Under the pieces are notes generated by a model, which saw only the letters and a list, made by a program, of their open reading frames with translations, was not told the origin of the DNA and made no database searches. Positions 17,208 to 25,335 of a DNA stretch of 64,000 bases are shown piece after piece. This stretch comes from Dyadobacter fermentans (lineage in GTDB: Bacteria; Bacteroidota; Bacteroidia; Cytophagales; Spirosomataceae): positions 1 to 64,000 of the forward strand of contig NZ_JAHXBN010000015.1 in NCBI RefSeq assembly GCF_019924045.1, written 5' to 3'. A program made the translations under genes and the position numbers. How positions within the stretch are numbered: the stretch's first letter is position 1; each line of letters opens with the position of its first letter.

Positions 17208-18041
17208 ATGAGTCAAAGACATATCTTATTAATGGATGGCCCCGATCACAAGGGTTTGATCTATCATGTTACCCGCATTCTTTTTGCCTACAATCAGAAT
17301 ATCATCAGTAACGACGAGTACGTAAGCCCTTCGCGTTATTTCTTTATGCGTACCGAATTTGAGGGGGATACCGATATTCCAGAACTATTAAAAGCGCTTC
17401 AATCCGAACTGCCTGCCGGACTAAACCTGCGCATCAATCCTAAAAAGAATAAGGACATTGTACTGATGGTCACCAAAGAGCACCATTGCCTGGGCGAACT
17501 CCTGATCCGCTACGCATTCAATGAGCTGGATGCTACGATCATGGCCGTAATAAGCAATTATAATACGTTGCAGCCGCTAGTGGGCAAATTTGGAATACCT
17601 TTCCATTTTATTTCCCATGAAAATAAAACCCGGGAGGAGCATGAGGAGGCGATATCGAGAACATTGGACATTTACCGTCCCGACTACGTGGTATTAGCCA
17701 AATATATGCGCATTATCACGCCGCAATTCGTTGAGCGTTTCCCGAATCGGATTGTAAATATCCATCATTCATTTTTACCCGCATTTATCGGGGCAAACCC
17801 TTACCGGCAGGCATACGAACGCGGTGTGAAAATCATTGGCGCGACTGCGCATTTTGTGAATAACGACCTCGACGAAGGCCCGATTATCGCACAGGATGTA
17901 AAAGAAGTGGACCACAAACTGACCGCTTCCGACATGGCAACTTTGGGAAAAGACACGGAAAAGGCGGTGCTTTCAAAGGCTTTGAAGCTCGTGTTTAATG
18001 ACCGTGTTTTCATTCATCACAACCGCACCATTATCCTATAA
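17208..18041 (+). CDS. purU: Formyltetrahydrofolate deformylase
   Basis: Hydrolyses 10-formyl-THF to formate and THF, balancing one-carbon pools and feeding formate-dependent purine synthesis. The 277 residues comprise an N-terminal ACT domain (about 5-85, LLMDGPDHKGLIYHVTRILF) and a formyltransferase domain (about 90-275). The catalytic region reads VNIHHSFLPAFIGANPYRQA with the Asn, His and later Asp of GPIIAQDV. A consensus -7 box, TATATTTG, lies at 17167-17174, 33 nt before the ATG; no TTTG stands at the expected -33 distance. The gene has its own terminator. Confidence 0.95.
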   Translation: MSQRHILLMDGPDHKGLIYHVTRILFAYNQNIISNDEYVSPSRYFFMRTEFEGDTDIPELLKALQSELPAGLNLRINPKKNKDIVLMVTKEHHCLGELLIRYAFNELDATIMAVISNYNTLQPLVGKFGIPFHFISHENKTREEHEEAISRTLDIYRPDYVVLAKYMRIITPQFVERFPNRIVNIHHSFLPAFIGANPYRQAYERGVKIIGATAHFVNNDLDEGPIIAQDVKEVDHKLTASDMATLGKDTEKAVLSKALKLVFNDRVFIHHNRTIIL

Positions 18042-18048
18042 AACAAAG

Positions 18049-18083
18049 AAAAAGCCCTTAGTCAGAATCACCGAGGGCTTTTT
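18049..18083 (+). terminator. Terminator of purU
   Basis: A 10-bp stem AAAAAGCCCT (18049-18058) with AGGGCTTTTT (18074-18083), 15-nt loop, with the stem's 3' arm ending in five T. It starts 7 nt after the purU stop codon. Confidence 0.85.
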
Positions 18084-18182
18084 GCAATCTGATGGATGTT
18101 ATTGAATATGTAATCTTACAAAAAATTCTTTAAAACATCAAATTCAGATTCAACGTGTTAACTAATTCTAAGGATATTCTAA

Positions 18183-19337
18183 TTAAACTGCTTCTGCTGT
18201 ACGTACCAGCTCAACCAGATCTCCGTCGTTTACTTCTTTCTTGATATCGGCTACTTCGAGGAACCGAGTGTACAGTTCGTCCAATGCAGCTTTTTCAAAG
18301 GAAAACCCAAGCAATTCGAGGCGGTGCTTCAATGCGTGGCGCCCGCTGCGAGCAGTCAGTACGATGTCGGATTTATCGACACCCACGTCCTGTGGGTTCA
18401 TAATTTCGTAGTTCAAATTGTTTTTCAGGAAGCCGTCCTGGTGAATACCCGACGAATGCGCGAATGCATTTCGCCCCACTATGGCTTTGTTCGCTTGCAC
18501 CGGCATACGCATCATTTTCGACACCAATTGGCTGGTCGGGTAAATGTGTTGCGTATTAATGCCCGTTTCAAGGCCCAGTTCCTGGTGCACTTTCAATGCC
18601 ATTACCACTTCTTCCAACGACGTGTTACCCGCGCGCTCGCCGATACCGTTGATGGTTACCTCCACCTGACGCGCCCCCTGATTGATACCTGCGATGGAAT
18701 TCGCGGTAGCCAAGCCGAGGTCGTTGTGGCAGTGGATAGAAATAGTGGCTTTATGAATATTCGAAACGTGTTCGAAAATGTATTTGATTTTATTTCCGTA
18801 CTCGTCTGGCAGGCAATAGCCAGTCGTGTCAGGAATGTTCACTACCGTTGCGCCGGCACCGATCACCGCTTCTACCAGTTGTGAAAGGAAAACGAGGTCC
18901 GCACGGCCTGCGTCTTCACAATAGAATTCCACATCCTCCACTTTGGTTTTGGCATATTTCGTAGCCGCGATCGCTCTTTCGATGATTTTCTCGCGGGTAG
19001 TATTGAACTTATGCTGGATGTGAATGTCGGAAGAACCGATACCTGTGTGGATCCGTGCCCTTTTGGCATACTGAAGTGCATCCGCAGCTGCGTCGATATC
19101 GCCTTGCACTGCACGTGAAAGCGCACAAATGATAGGCTCACGCACAGCTTTAGAGATTTCTACCACAGAACGAAAATCTCCGGGACTTGAAACCGGGAAA
19201 CCGGCTTCGATAATATCTACCCCCAGCTTTTCGAGTTGTGTAGCAACCACGATTTTTTCTTCTGTGGTCAATTGGCTGCCAGGAACCTGCTCGCCGTCTC
19301 GTAAAGTAGTGTCGAAGATCTGAACTCGATTACTCAT
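18183..19337 (-). CDS. leuA: 2-isopropylmalate synthase, short form without regulatory domain
   Basis: Condenses acetyl-CoA with 2-oxoisovalerate, the first committed step to leucine. The TIM-barrel catalytic domain shows [12 protein letters not shown] at residues 9-20 and the metal-binding [13 protein letters not shown]. The chain ends at 384 residues, after the helical linker subdomain ([20 protein letters not shown]), so the C-terminal LeuA dimerisation/regulatory domain that binds leucine in the roughly 520-residue E. coli type is absent. Loss of allosteric control is therefore inferred, while the transcript carries its own leucine-type attenuator upstream (19387-19500). It is the last gene of the locus but has a separate promoter. 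Confidence 0.93.
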   Translation of the reverse strand: MSNRVQIFDTTLRDGEQVPGSQLTTEEKIVVATQLEKLGVDIIEAGFPVSSPGDFRSVVEISKAVREPIICALSRAVQGDIDAAADALQYAKRARIHTGIGSSDIHIQHKFNTTREKIIERAIAATKYAKTKVEDVEFYCEDAGRADLVFLSQLVEAVIGAGATVVNIPDTTGYCLPDEYGNKIKYIFEHVSNIHKATISIHCHNDLGLATANSIAGINQGARQVEVTINGIGERAGNTSLEEVVMALKVHQELGLETGINTQHIYPTSQLVSKMMRMPVQANKAIVGRNAFAHSSGIHQDGFLKNNLNYEIMNPQDVGVDKSDIVLTARSGRHALKHRLELLGFSFEKAALDELYTRFLEVADIKKEVNDGDLVELVRTAEAV

Positions 19338-19386
19338 TGGTGGGTATTAATTTTTTAATGGACACGAATTTAACAATATTTCAGGC

Positions 19387-19449
19387 AATATAAAACCCTT
19401 TCCTTGTCACGGGAAAGGGTCTGTAACTTATCAAAACATCACCTTTCCC
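19387..19449 (-). promoter_or_regulatory. leuA attenuator: antiterminator and terminator stems
   Basis: On the minus strand, right after the leader peptide stop, GGGAAAGG (19449-19442) can pair perfectly with CCTTTCCC (19418-19411). The alternative stem pairs ACCCTTTCC (19420-19412) with GGAAAGGGT (19403-19395) and runs into TTTATATT, a terminator. Bases 19418-19412 belong to both stems, so the structures exclude each other. This is the layout of ribosome-mediated attenuation: stalling at Leu codons would favour the antiterminator. A stem for the fully translated state (CCG/CGG) is weak. Confidence 0.8.
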
Positions 19450-19452
19450 GCC

Positions 19453-19500
19453 TCACGGTAGCTGTTGGAGATTGAGAATGAGGTTATCTTGTCGGCTCAT
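19453..19500 (-). CDS. leuA leader peptide, MSRQDNLILNLQQLP
   Basis: A 15-residue open frame lies ahead of leuA, with Leu at positions 7, 9, 11 and 14 (CTC, CTC, CTC, CTA) and Ile at 8. An in-frame ATG 6 nt upstream could extend it by two residues. The stop codon directly abuts the antiterminator arm, as required for a leader peptide that measures leucyl-tRNA supply. It is too short to be found by ordinary gene calling. Confidence 0.78.
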   Translation of the reverse strand: MSRQDNLILNLQQLP

Positions 19501-19509
19501 ATTCATGCT

Positions 19510-19521
19510 GCGAAATTTCGC
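19510..19521. promoter_or_regulatory. Palindrome GCGAAATTTCGC in the leuA leader
   Basis: A perfect 12-bp palindrome between the predicted promoter and the leader peptide. It begins 19 nt after the -7 box. The same 12 bases at the same distance occur in the ilvD leader (33846-33857). It could be an operator near the transcription start or a small 5' RNA stem (GCGA/UCGC with an AAUU loop). Confidence 0.7.
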
Positions 19522-19540
19522 TCACCGCGATTTTCTTCTG

Positions 19541-19571
19541 CAAAGAAAGCACAAGTTTTGAATGCAACAAA
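19541..19571 (-). promoter_or_regulatory. Predicted leuA promoter
   Basis: On the minus strand TTTG (19571-19568), a 19-nt spacer, then TTTCTTTG (19548-19541), one mismatch from the Bacteroidota -7 consensus TAnnTTTG. It stands just upstream of the palindrome and the leader peptide. No SD sequence is seen, as usual in this phylum. Confidence 0.65.
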
Positions 19572-19598
19572 TATTGTTTGGCAAAACTTTAAAATTTT

Positions 19599-20669
19599 TT
19601 AGATTCTTTTCAAAAGCTCTTCGCCAGCCCGTTGCGTGTTCAGTATCTTGTCGGCCGGGGTGGTTGCATCGGCAATGTCGCGAGTTCTGAAACCATCTTT
19701 CAGCAACTTGTCCACCGCCGAAATAATCGCCTCCGATTCCTCTTTCAGACCAAATGAAATATCGAGGAGCAATGCAGCAGAAAGTACTGATGCCAAGGGG
19801 TTTGCAACACCTTTGCCGGTAATGTCGTGCGCCGAGCCGTGGATAGGTTCGTAAACACCGGTACTATCGCCAACTGACGCCGAAGCAAGCATTCCCATGG
19901 ATCCGGCGATCTGGCTTGCCTCATCGGTAAGGATATCTCCGAAAAGGTTAGCAGTTACTACTACGTCGAAACGCTTAGGATCCTTGATGAGCATCATCGC
20001 AGCTGCATCCACAAATTGGTGCTCAACGGTAATATCAGGATATTCAGGTGCCAAAGCCTGAACCACTTCACGCCACAGACGGCTGGTTTCCAACACGTTT
20101 GCCTTATCTACCGAGCAAAGACGTTTTCCACGTGTACGCGCAGCTTCGAATGCCTTACGTGCAATGCGTTCCACTTCGTAACGGCTGTATTCAGCGATGT
20201 CGTAAGCGGTGTTGTTGTCGTTTTTGCGGCCTTTTTCTCCGAAATAAATGTCGCCTGTCAGCTCGCGGAAGAAAAGGATATCCGAGCCTTTCAGGATTTC
20301 AGGACGGATGGAAGAAGCACCCAACAGCTCATCGAACAACTTGATCGGACGGAGGTTAGCATACAAACCGAGCTCCTTACGCATTTTCAGCAAGCCTTGC
20401 TCAGGGCGAACTTTGGCCGTAGGGTCATTGTCATATTTCGGGTGACCAACCGCGCCGAAAAGGATCGCGTCGGAATTACGCATCTTTTCCAATGTCTCAT
20501 CAGGAAGCGGATTACCTGTTGCTTCGATGGCCACATGGCCCATCAAAGCCTCATCGTAAGTGAATTCATGACCGAATTTCTCGGCGATTTTTACCAACAC
20601 TGCCTTTCCTACCTCTGTAACTTCTTGTCCGATTCCGTCACCCGGAACGATAAGGATATGCTTTTTCAT
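19599..20669 (-). CDS. leuB: 3-isopropylmalate dehydrogenase
   Basis: NAD-dependent oxidative decarboxylation of 3-isopropylmalate in leucine synthesis, and of the 3-methylmalate analogue if the citramalate route is used. The 356 residues show VPGDGIGQEV at the start, the RELTGDIYFG substrate loop, NLFGDILTDEASQIAGSMGM with the metal-binding Asp residues, and the NAD site GSAHDITGKGVANPLA. It lies 51 nt after the cimA-like gene in the same orientation. Confidence 0.97.
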   Translation of the reverse strand: MKKHILIVPGDGIGQEVTEVGKAVLVKIAEKFGHEFTYDEALMGHVAIEATGNPLPDETLEKMRNSDAILFGAVGHPKYDNDPTAKVRPEQGLLKMRKELGLYANLRPIKLFDELLGASSIRPEILKGSDILFFRELTGDIYFGEKGRKNDNNTAYDIAEYSRYEVERIARKAFEAARTRGKRLCSVDKANVLETSRLWREVVQALAPEYPDITVEHQFVDAAAMMLIKDPKRFDVVVTANLFGDILTDEASQIAGSMGMLASASVGDSTGVYEPIHGSAHDITGKGVANPLASVLSAALLLDISFGLKEESEAIISAVDKLLKDGFRTRDIADATTPADKILNTQRAGEELLKRI

Positions 20670-20720
20670 TAAATTTTTAATTGATAATCAATAAATTATA
20701 AACAAAATAAATGCACTACC

Positions 20721-22283
20721 TTACGGCAATGCATCAGCGATTGGTTCAATCTTATTTTCAGGAACGCCGATCAGGTTGAGCATTTTCTGCGTCGCCTTGA
20801 TGGCCGAAAACGTCTGGTCCGAATCCAGACCGCGCGTTTTGACCTCCTTACCGTTGATCTCCCAGGTAATGATCGTTTCGCACAAGGCATCCGTCTTACC
20901 CCCCGGCGGAATGCGCACGGCATAGTCGCTCAACATCGGCAGCTCGATCCCTTTTTTCTTGTAGATCTTTTTCAAGGCATTCATAAATGCATCGTACTGG
21001 CCGTCGCCCTGCGCATTTTCCTCAAAAACCTCTTCGCCAAATGAGATCTGCAATGTGGCAGAAGGTTTCAGGTTTTTGGAATGCGTTAGTACATAGTTGG
21101 TGATTACCACCTTTTCCTCCACGGTACTGCTGTCGAGGATATCGGAAATAATGTACGGCAAATCCTCCGGCGTAACCACCTCTTTTTTGTCGCCCAGCTC
21201 GATTATGCGCTGCGTTACCTTTTTCAAATCGGCATCCGAAAGCGAAATGCCCAGATCGCGCAGGTTGTTCTCGATATTCGCCTTCCCGGAAGTTTTACCC
21301 AGTGCGTACAACCGCTGCCGACCGAAACGCTCGGGCATCAGTTTACTGAAATACAGGTTGTTCTTTTTATCACCATCGGCATGAATACCAGCAGTTTGTG
21401 TAAAAACGCTTTCTCCTACAATGGGTTTATTGGTAGGAATGCGAATGCCAGAAAACGTCTCCACCAATTTTGAAATCGAGTACAACGACTTCTCATTCAC
21501 CGCTGTGGTACATTCCGGCATCATGTCGTTGATCACCGCGATCGTGCTTGCAAGCGGCGCATTACCCGTGCGCTCGCCCATGCCGTTCACAGTAAGGTGC
21601 AAACCTTGTACGCCCGCACGAAGCGCTTCCATCACATTCGCAACGCCCAGGTCATAGTCATTATGTCCGTGGAATTCGAAATGTTGGTCGGGATAGCGTT
21701 CAACGATTTCCTTAATGAACGTGTAAGACTCAAATGGCGTGAGAATGCCCAAAGTATCCGGTAGCAAAATGCGCTTGACGGGCAGAGTACTCAGAAAATC
21801 AAGCGATTGGAACACATATTCTTTCGAATTACGCATGCCATTGCTCCAATCTTCCAGGTACACATTGCATTGAATGCCCTTCGTTTCGGCGAGCTCAATT
21901 ACATTGCGAATGTCCTCGAAATGCGCTTCCGGCGATTTTTTGAGCTGATGGGTCAAATGGTTGAGCGACCCTTTTGTTAGGAGGTTCATCACCTTCGCTC
22001 CGGCCTGTACCATCCAGTTAATGGACGCATCGCCGTCGACGAATGTGAGTACTTCTATTTTATCCAGAAAACCATTTTTACCGGCCCAGTCCGTGATTTT
22101 CTTAACCGCCTGAAACTCACCCTCCGACACACGTGCCGAGGCTACTTCAATGCGGTCGACCTTCACTTCCTGCAACAGGATCTGGGCGATGGTCAGTTTT
22201 TCGGATGCTGAAAACGACACCCCGCTGGTTTGCTCACCATCGCGAAGTGTCGTGTCCATAATTTCTATGTAGCGGCTGTTCAT
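20721..22283 (-). CDS. Isopropylmalate/citramalate synthase-family protein with LeuA regulatory domain
   Basis: A 520-residue acyl-CoA condensing enzyme. The catalytic TIM barrel starts with [20 protein letters not shown] and has EFHGHNDYDLGVANV. The C-terminal LeuA-dimer allosteric domain is visible from about residue 395 (SATLQISFGEEVF, AQGDGQYDAFMNALKKIY). Because a separate leuA exists, (R)-citramalate synthase (pyruvate plus acetyl-CoA, leading to 2-oxobutyrate for isoleucine via LeuCD and LeuB) is the likelier role, with 2-isopropylmalate synthase the alternative. I chose the ATG at 22283 because the 26 residues added by an upstream ATG at 22361 are coded by the intergenic repeat. It lies between leuD and leuB. 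Confidence 0.85.
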   Translation of the reverse strand: MNSRYIEIMDTTLRDGEQTSGVSFSASEKLTIAQILLQEVKVDRIEVASARVSEGEFQAVKKITDWAGKNGFLDKIEVLTFVDGDASINWMVQAGAKVMNLLTKGSLNHLTHQLKKSPEAHFEDIRNVIELAETKGIQCNVYLEDWSNGMRNSKEYVFQSLDFLSTLPVKRILLPDTLGILTPFESYTFIKEIVERYPDQHFEFHGHNDYDLGVANVMEALRAGVQGLHLTVNGMGERTGNAPLASTIAVINDMMPECTTAVNEKSLYSISKLVETFSGIRIPTNKPIVGESVFTQTAGIHADGDKKNNLYFSKLMPERFGRQRLYALGKTSGKANIENNLRDLGISLSDADLKKVTQRIIELGDKKEVVTPEDLPYIISDILDSSTVEEKVVITNYVLTHSKNLKPSATLQISFGEEVFEENAQGDGQYDAFMNALKKIYKKKGIELPMLSDYAVRIPPGGKTDALCETIITWEINGKEVKTRGLDSDQTFSAIKATQKMLNLIGVPENKIEPIADALP

Positions 22284-22284
22284 G

Positions 22285-22359
22285 GGCTGTCGGCCGTCGG
22301 CTATCAGCTTTCGGCTATCAGAAAAAAGTTCGACAGCCGACTGCCGATCGCCGACAGCC
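22285..22359. repeat. Inverted pair of heptad arrays filling the leuD/cimA-like gap
   Basis: The left array (22285-22321) reads on the minus strand as units GCCGAAA, GCTGATA, GCCGACG, GCCGACA; the right array (22331-22359) reads on the plus strand as GCCGACT, GCCGATC, GCCGACA. The ends are complementary over 17 positions with one mismatch (22285-22301 with 22343-22359), so RNA or single-stranded DNA could fold into one long hairpin. The element occupies the whole gap between the leuD stop and the next ATG. Confidence 0.85.
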
Positions 22360-22360
22360 A

Positions 22361-22957
22361 TTAAAATATTCTCTCTGCTTCAAATTCCTTGATCTCTCCC
22401 TTCATCGCTTGCAGATAATCGATATCGTCGAAGCCGTTCATTAGGTTATGTTTTTTATAACCGTTGATGTCGAAAGACTCTTTTTCTCCGGTTGCTAGGA
22501 TGGTAATGGTCTGCTCGGGCAGGTTCACTTCCAGCTCTGCATTAGGATCGGCTTCGATCGCTTCGAAGATTTTGTTCAAAAACTCAGGGCTCACTTGTAC
22601 CGGCAAGATACCAATATTCAATGAGTTGCCTTTGAAAATATCAGCAAAGAAGCTGGAAACCACGCAACGGAAACCATAATCGTAGATCGCCCACGCAGCG
22701 TGCTCACGGCTGGAACCACTTCCGAAGTTATGGCCTCCTACGAGGATTTTGCCGGAATAGATAGGGTTGTTTAAAACGAAGTCCTGCTTCGGCGTATCGT
22801 CGCCGTTGAAGCGCCAGTCGCGGAAGAGGTTGTCGCCAAATCCTTCACGCTTGGTCGCTTTCAGAAAGCGCGCAGGGATAATCTGGTCGGTATCGACGTT
22901 TTCGATCGGCAGAGGTACTGCCGAGCTTTTCAGTATGGTGAATTTATCGTAAGCCAT
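22361..22957 (-). CDS. leuD: 3-isopropylmalate dehydratase small subunit
   Basis: Small swivelling subunit of isopropylmalate isomerase, working with LeuC. The 198 residues include the start [20 protein letters not shown] and the substrate-binding [17 protein letters not shown], both diagnostic for LeuD. It is separated from leuC by a four-helix-bundle gene bracketed by repeats, unlike the direct leuC-leuD adjacency found in many bacteria. Confidence 0.97.
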   Translation of the reverse strand: MAYDKFTILKSSAVPLPIENVDTDQIIPARFLKATKREGFGDNLFRDWRFNGDDTPKQDFVLNNPIYSGKILVGGHNFGSGSSREHAAWAIYDYGFRCVVSSFFADIFKGNSLNIGILPVQVSPEFLNKIFEAIEADPNAELEVNLPEQTITILATGEKESFDINGYKKHNLMNGFDDIDYLQAMKGEIKEFEAERIF

Positions 22958-22966
22958 TGTTTTAAT

Positions 22967-22997
22967 GCTTTATGCCGTAAGCTTTAAGCTTTAGGCC
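22967..22997 (-). repeat. Left heptad array of the four-helix-bundle cassette
   Basis: Minus-strand units GCCTAAA, GCTTAAA, GCTTACG and GCATAAA, exactly 7 nt each. The first unit supplies the TAA stop of the gene at 22991-23350. The partner array at 23372-23402 has the opposite orientation and the same 31-nt length. Confidence 0.82.
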
Positions 22998-23350
22998 TTT
23001 TTTGTAATGCTTTTTTCTAGATTGTACAGCATTCTCTTTATCTGGTTGATCCTTTCGTTCAGTGACGAGTAATCCGTTTCTGAAAGATATTCCAAGTCTT
23101 TCGAGAGCTGCAAGAGATATTCGACTTCATGAGCGGAGCCCAAAGAGATATGTATAAATCTGGCAAATTCTGAGTCTGTTGTTCTGCCGCAACCTTCCGC
23201 CATATTCGTTGGTATTGAAACAGAGGCCCTCCTAATTTGCGAGGTTACGCCGTATGTTTCATTTGCCGGAAAATTTCGCGTTAGATTGTACACATCAAGA
23301 ACAAACTCATGGCTAATTCGCCATACTTCGTACTTCCTGAAATCTCTCAT
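22991..23350 (-). CDS. Four-helix-bundle protein (23S rRNA intervening-sequence family)
   Basis: A 119-residue protein with the family hallmarks: FRKYEVWRISHEFVLDVYNL at the start, TSQIRRASVSIPTNMAEGCG in the middle and a heptad-like helical C-terminus. The family was first noted inside intervening sequences of 23S rRNA genes; most members, including this one, lie elsewhere. A role in diversity-generating retroelements is known for the relative Avd, but no reverse transcriptase is present here. The gene and its two flanking inverted arrays fill the leuC-leuD gap, so it looks like an inserted cassette. Function unknown. Confidence 0.9.
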   Translation of the reverse strand: MRDFRKYEVWRISHEFVLDVYNLTRNFPANETYGVTSQIRRASVSIPTNMAEGCGRTTDSEFARFIHISLGSAHEVEYLLQLSKDLEYLSETDYSSLNERINQIKRMLYNLEKSITKKA

Positions 23351-23371
23351 AGTGTGTGAAAATAGAAACCT

Positions 23372-23402
23372 GCTTATAGCTTAAAGCCTATCGCCTAAAG
23401 CC
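23372..23402 (+). repeat. Right heptad array of the four-helix-bundle cassette
   Basis: Plus-strand units GCTTATA, GCTTAAA, GCCTATC and GCCTAAA followed by GCC. It ends 3 nt before the leuC stop codon and mirrors the array at 22967-22997. Confidence 0.82.
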
Positions 23403-23405
23403 TTT

Positions 23406-24809
23406 TCAAAGCAACGTCCGCGGATCCGTAACCACGCCCGTTACTGCGGCGGCGGCGGCCACAAGCGGGCTTGCGAGCAACGTACGCGCGCCGGGGCCCT
23501 GGCGACCTTCGAAGTTACGGTTAGAGGTACTTACCGCGTATTTGCCGGCAGGAATCTTGTCGTCGTTCATTGCTAGACAAGCCGAGCAGCCTGGCTGACG
23601 GAGTTCGAAGCCTGCTTCGGTCAGAATATCCAGAATACCTTCTTCTTTAATCTGCGCTTCTACGATGTGTGAACCCGGAACGATCCAGGCCGTTACGTTA
23701 TCCGCCTTCTTGCGGCCTTTCACGATCGATGCGAATGCACGGAAGTCCTCGATACGGCCATTGGTACAGCTACCGATGAAAACGTAATCGATTTTCTTGC
23801 CCAGCATATTCTCGTTTTCATGGAAGCCCATGTAGTTCAGCGACTTATCATAAGTAGCCTTACCACCTTCCACCTGATCCGAAGTAGGGATCGCGCGGGT
23901 GATACCCTGGCCCATTCCCGGGTTGGTACCGTAAGTGATCATCGGCTCGATGTCGGCCGCGTCGAAATTATATTCTTTGTCAAAAACAGCGCCTTCGTCT
24001 GTTTTCAAAGTTTTCCAGTAAGCCAATGCTTTGTCCCACTTCTCGCCTTTCGGAGCTTGCTCGCGGCCGTTGATGTAGGCAAAAGTCGTTTCGTCGGGAG
24101 CGATCATACCGCCACGGGCACCCATTTCGATGCTCATGTTGCAGACGGTCATACGACCTTCCATCGACATATTTTCGAAAACATCCCCTGCATATTCAAC
24201 GAAATAACCCGTTGCACCGGCAGTAGTCAGTTTTGAGATAATATAAAGCGTCACGTCTTTCGGCGTCACACCTTTGCCCAGCTGGCCATTCACGTTCACA
24301 CGCATTTTCTTAGGCTTAGGCTGCATAATGCACTGCGAAGAGAGCACCATTTCCACCTCCGAAGTACCGATACCGAACGCGATCGCGCCGAATGCACCGT
24401 GGGTAGAAGTGTGGGAATCACCGCAAACGATGGTCATACCCGGAAGCGTAATACCGTTTTCCGGTCCAACCACGTGCACAATACCGTTACGGGCGTGACC
24501 CAGTCCCCAGTGTGAAATGCCGTATTTCGCAGCGTTCGCTTCGAGAGCTTTTAGCTGGTTTGCCGAAAGTGGATCCTGAACCGGAAGGTGCTGATTGATA
24601 GTCGGGGTGTTGTGATCCGCCGTAGCGAATGTGCGCTCGGGGTACATCACGCCAATGCCTCTGGTTTCGAGTCCCAGGAAAGCAACAGGGCTTGTTACTT
24701 CGTGGATAAAATGGCGGTCGATGAAGAACACATCCGGACCGTCCTCGATTTTACGGACAACGTGGGCATCCCACACTTTGTCGAAAAGGGTACTCGCTTG
24801 ATTACTCAT
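23406..24809 (-). CDS. leuC: 3-isopropylmalate dehydratase large subunit
   Basis: Aconitase-family [4Fe-4S] subunit that isomerises 2- to 3-isopropylmalate and probably citramalate to 3-methylmalate. The 467 residues contain the substrate/cluster motifs [24 protein letters not shown] and [11 protein letters not shown], the last two carrying the cluster cysteines. The ATG at 24809 (MSNQAS) matches the family start; an upstream in-frame ATG at 24851 overlaps a possible leader region. leuC appears to begin a second transcription unit of the locus. Confidence 0.97.
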   Translation of the reverse strand: MSNQASTLFDKVWDAHVVRKIEDGPDVFFIDRHFIHEVTSPVAFLGLETRGIGVMYPERTFATADHNTPTINQHLPVQDPLSANQLKALEANAAKYGISHWGLGHARNGIVHVVGPENGITLPGMTIVCGDSHTSTHGAFGAIAFGIGTSEVEMVLSSQCIMQPKPKKMRVNVNGQLGKGVTPKDVTLYIISKLTTAGATGYFVEYAGDVFENMSMEGRMTVCNMSIEMGARGGMIAPDETTFAYINGREQAPKGEKWDKALAYWKTLKTDEGAVFDKEYNFDAADIEPMITYGTNPGMGQGITRAIPTSDQVEGGKATYDKSLNYMGFHENENMLGKKIDYVFIGSCTNGRIEDFRAFASIVKGRKKADNVTAWIVPGSHIVEAQIKEEGILDILTEAGFELRQPGCSACLAMNDDKIPAGKYAVSTSNRNFEGRQGPGARTLLASPLVAAAAAVTGVVTDPRTLL

Positions 24810-24840
24810 TTTGATTAAAATTAGAATTTCGCCTCGTCGT

Positions 24841-24897
24841 TCAGGCTTCAAAGAAAGAGCTGATACTCAACGCCTTTCTCAGAAGGAGAACCGACAT
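24841..24897 (-). CDS. Possible leuC leader peptide, [18 protein letters not shown]
   Basis: An 18-residue frame 31 nt upstream of leuC contains three consecutive Leu codons (CTC CTT CTG) right after Val. Its position matches the leader peptides before ilvD and leuA. Unlike those, I find no convincing terminator between it and leuC; only a 4-bp GCCT/AGGC stem followed by a weak T-rich stretch. It may be a translational sensor or a chance frame. Confidence 0.35.
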   Translation of the reverse strand: MSVLLLRKALSISSFFEA

Positions 24898-24902
24898 TAC
24901 AA

Positions 24903-24939
24903 ATTACCGTATAATTAAAGGAATATGTATAACGGTAAT
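24903..24939. promoter_or_regulatory. Inverted repeat upstream of leuC
   Basis: ATTACCGT (24903-24910) and ACGGTAAT (24932-24939) are perfectly complementary with 21 nt between, about 29 bp centre to centre. It directly precedes the candidate leader peptide and could be an operator. Confidence 0.4.
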
Positions 24940-24990
24940 AGGTCAAAAAATAGTGATTTTGGTTTAAGAGCTCGGTTTGGGCGGAAATCT

Positions 24991-25335
24991 TTATTTGGAG
25001 TTATTCAAAATTTCCTGCAAAGCGTCTTTGAGCGGAGGCAAATGCACTTCGATAATTCTCCAGACTATCTCATAATCAATGCCTGCGTAATCATGCACGA
25101 GAATGTGTCGTGATCGGATGATTCTCATCCATTCGATTTCAGGATATTCGTCGCGCGACAGTTTGGGGACACGGTTCGCCGCTTCGCCTAATACTTGCAA
25201 ATTTCTGATAACTGCATCCCGTGTTTTCCGATCGCCCAAGAATGATTCGAAATTCATTCCATCGGTATACTCCAAAATGGCGTCGATAGAATCGAGCATA
25301 TCCGACAACAAAATACTTGCCTGCCGCTCAGACAT
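24991..25335 (-). CDS. hepT: HepT-like ribonuclease toxin (DUF86)
   Basis: A 114-residue all-helical HEPN protein. The catalytic RX4HXY motif is present as RHILVHDY at about residues 76-83, including the Tyr that MntA modifies with AMP in characterised pairs. LGEAANRVP is another family marker. Its start overlaps the end of the nucleotidyltransferase gene (25328-25335), the usual antitoxin-then-toxin arrangement. It sits between the leucine genes and the AraC/ilvA end of the ilv operon. Confidence 0.9.
   Translation of the reverse strand: MSERQASILLSDMLDSIDAILEYTDGMNFESFLGDRKTRDAVIRNLQVLGEAANRVPKLSRDEYPEIEWMRIIRSRHILVHDYAGIDYEIVWRIIEVHLPPLKDALQEILNNSK

Noticed and set aside
19395..19420. Simple terminator of leuB
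   Set aside because: The stem overlaps an antiterminator arm directly after a Leu-rich short frame with its own promoter, so an attenuator of leuA explains more. It may still stop read-through from leuB.
22284..22361. N-terminal 26-residue extension of the citramalate-synthase-like protein
   Set aside because: These codons are the inverted heptad repeat; homology to the family begins at the ATG at 22283.
22991..23350. 23S rRNA intervening sequence or a diversity-generating retroelement
   Set aside because: The gene is of the right family, but no rRNA surrounds it and no reverse transcriptase or variable repeat is in the window.
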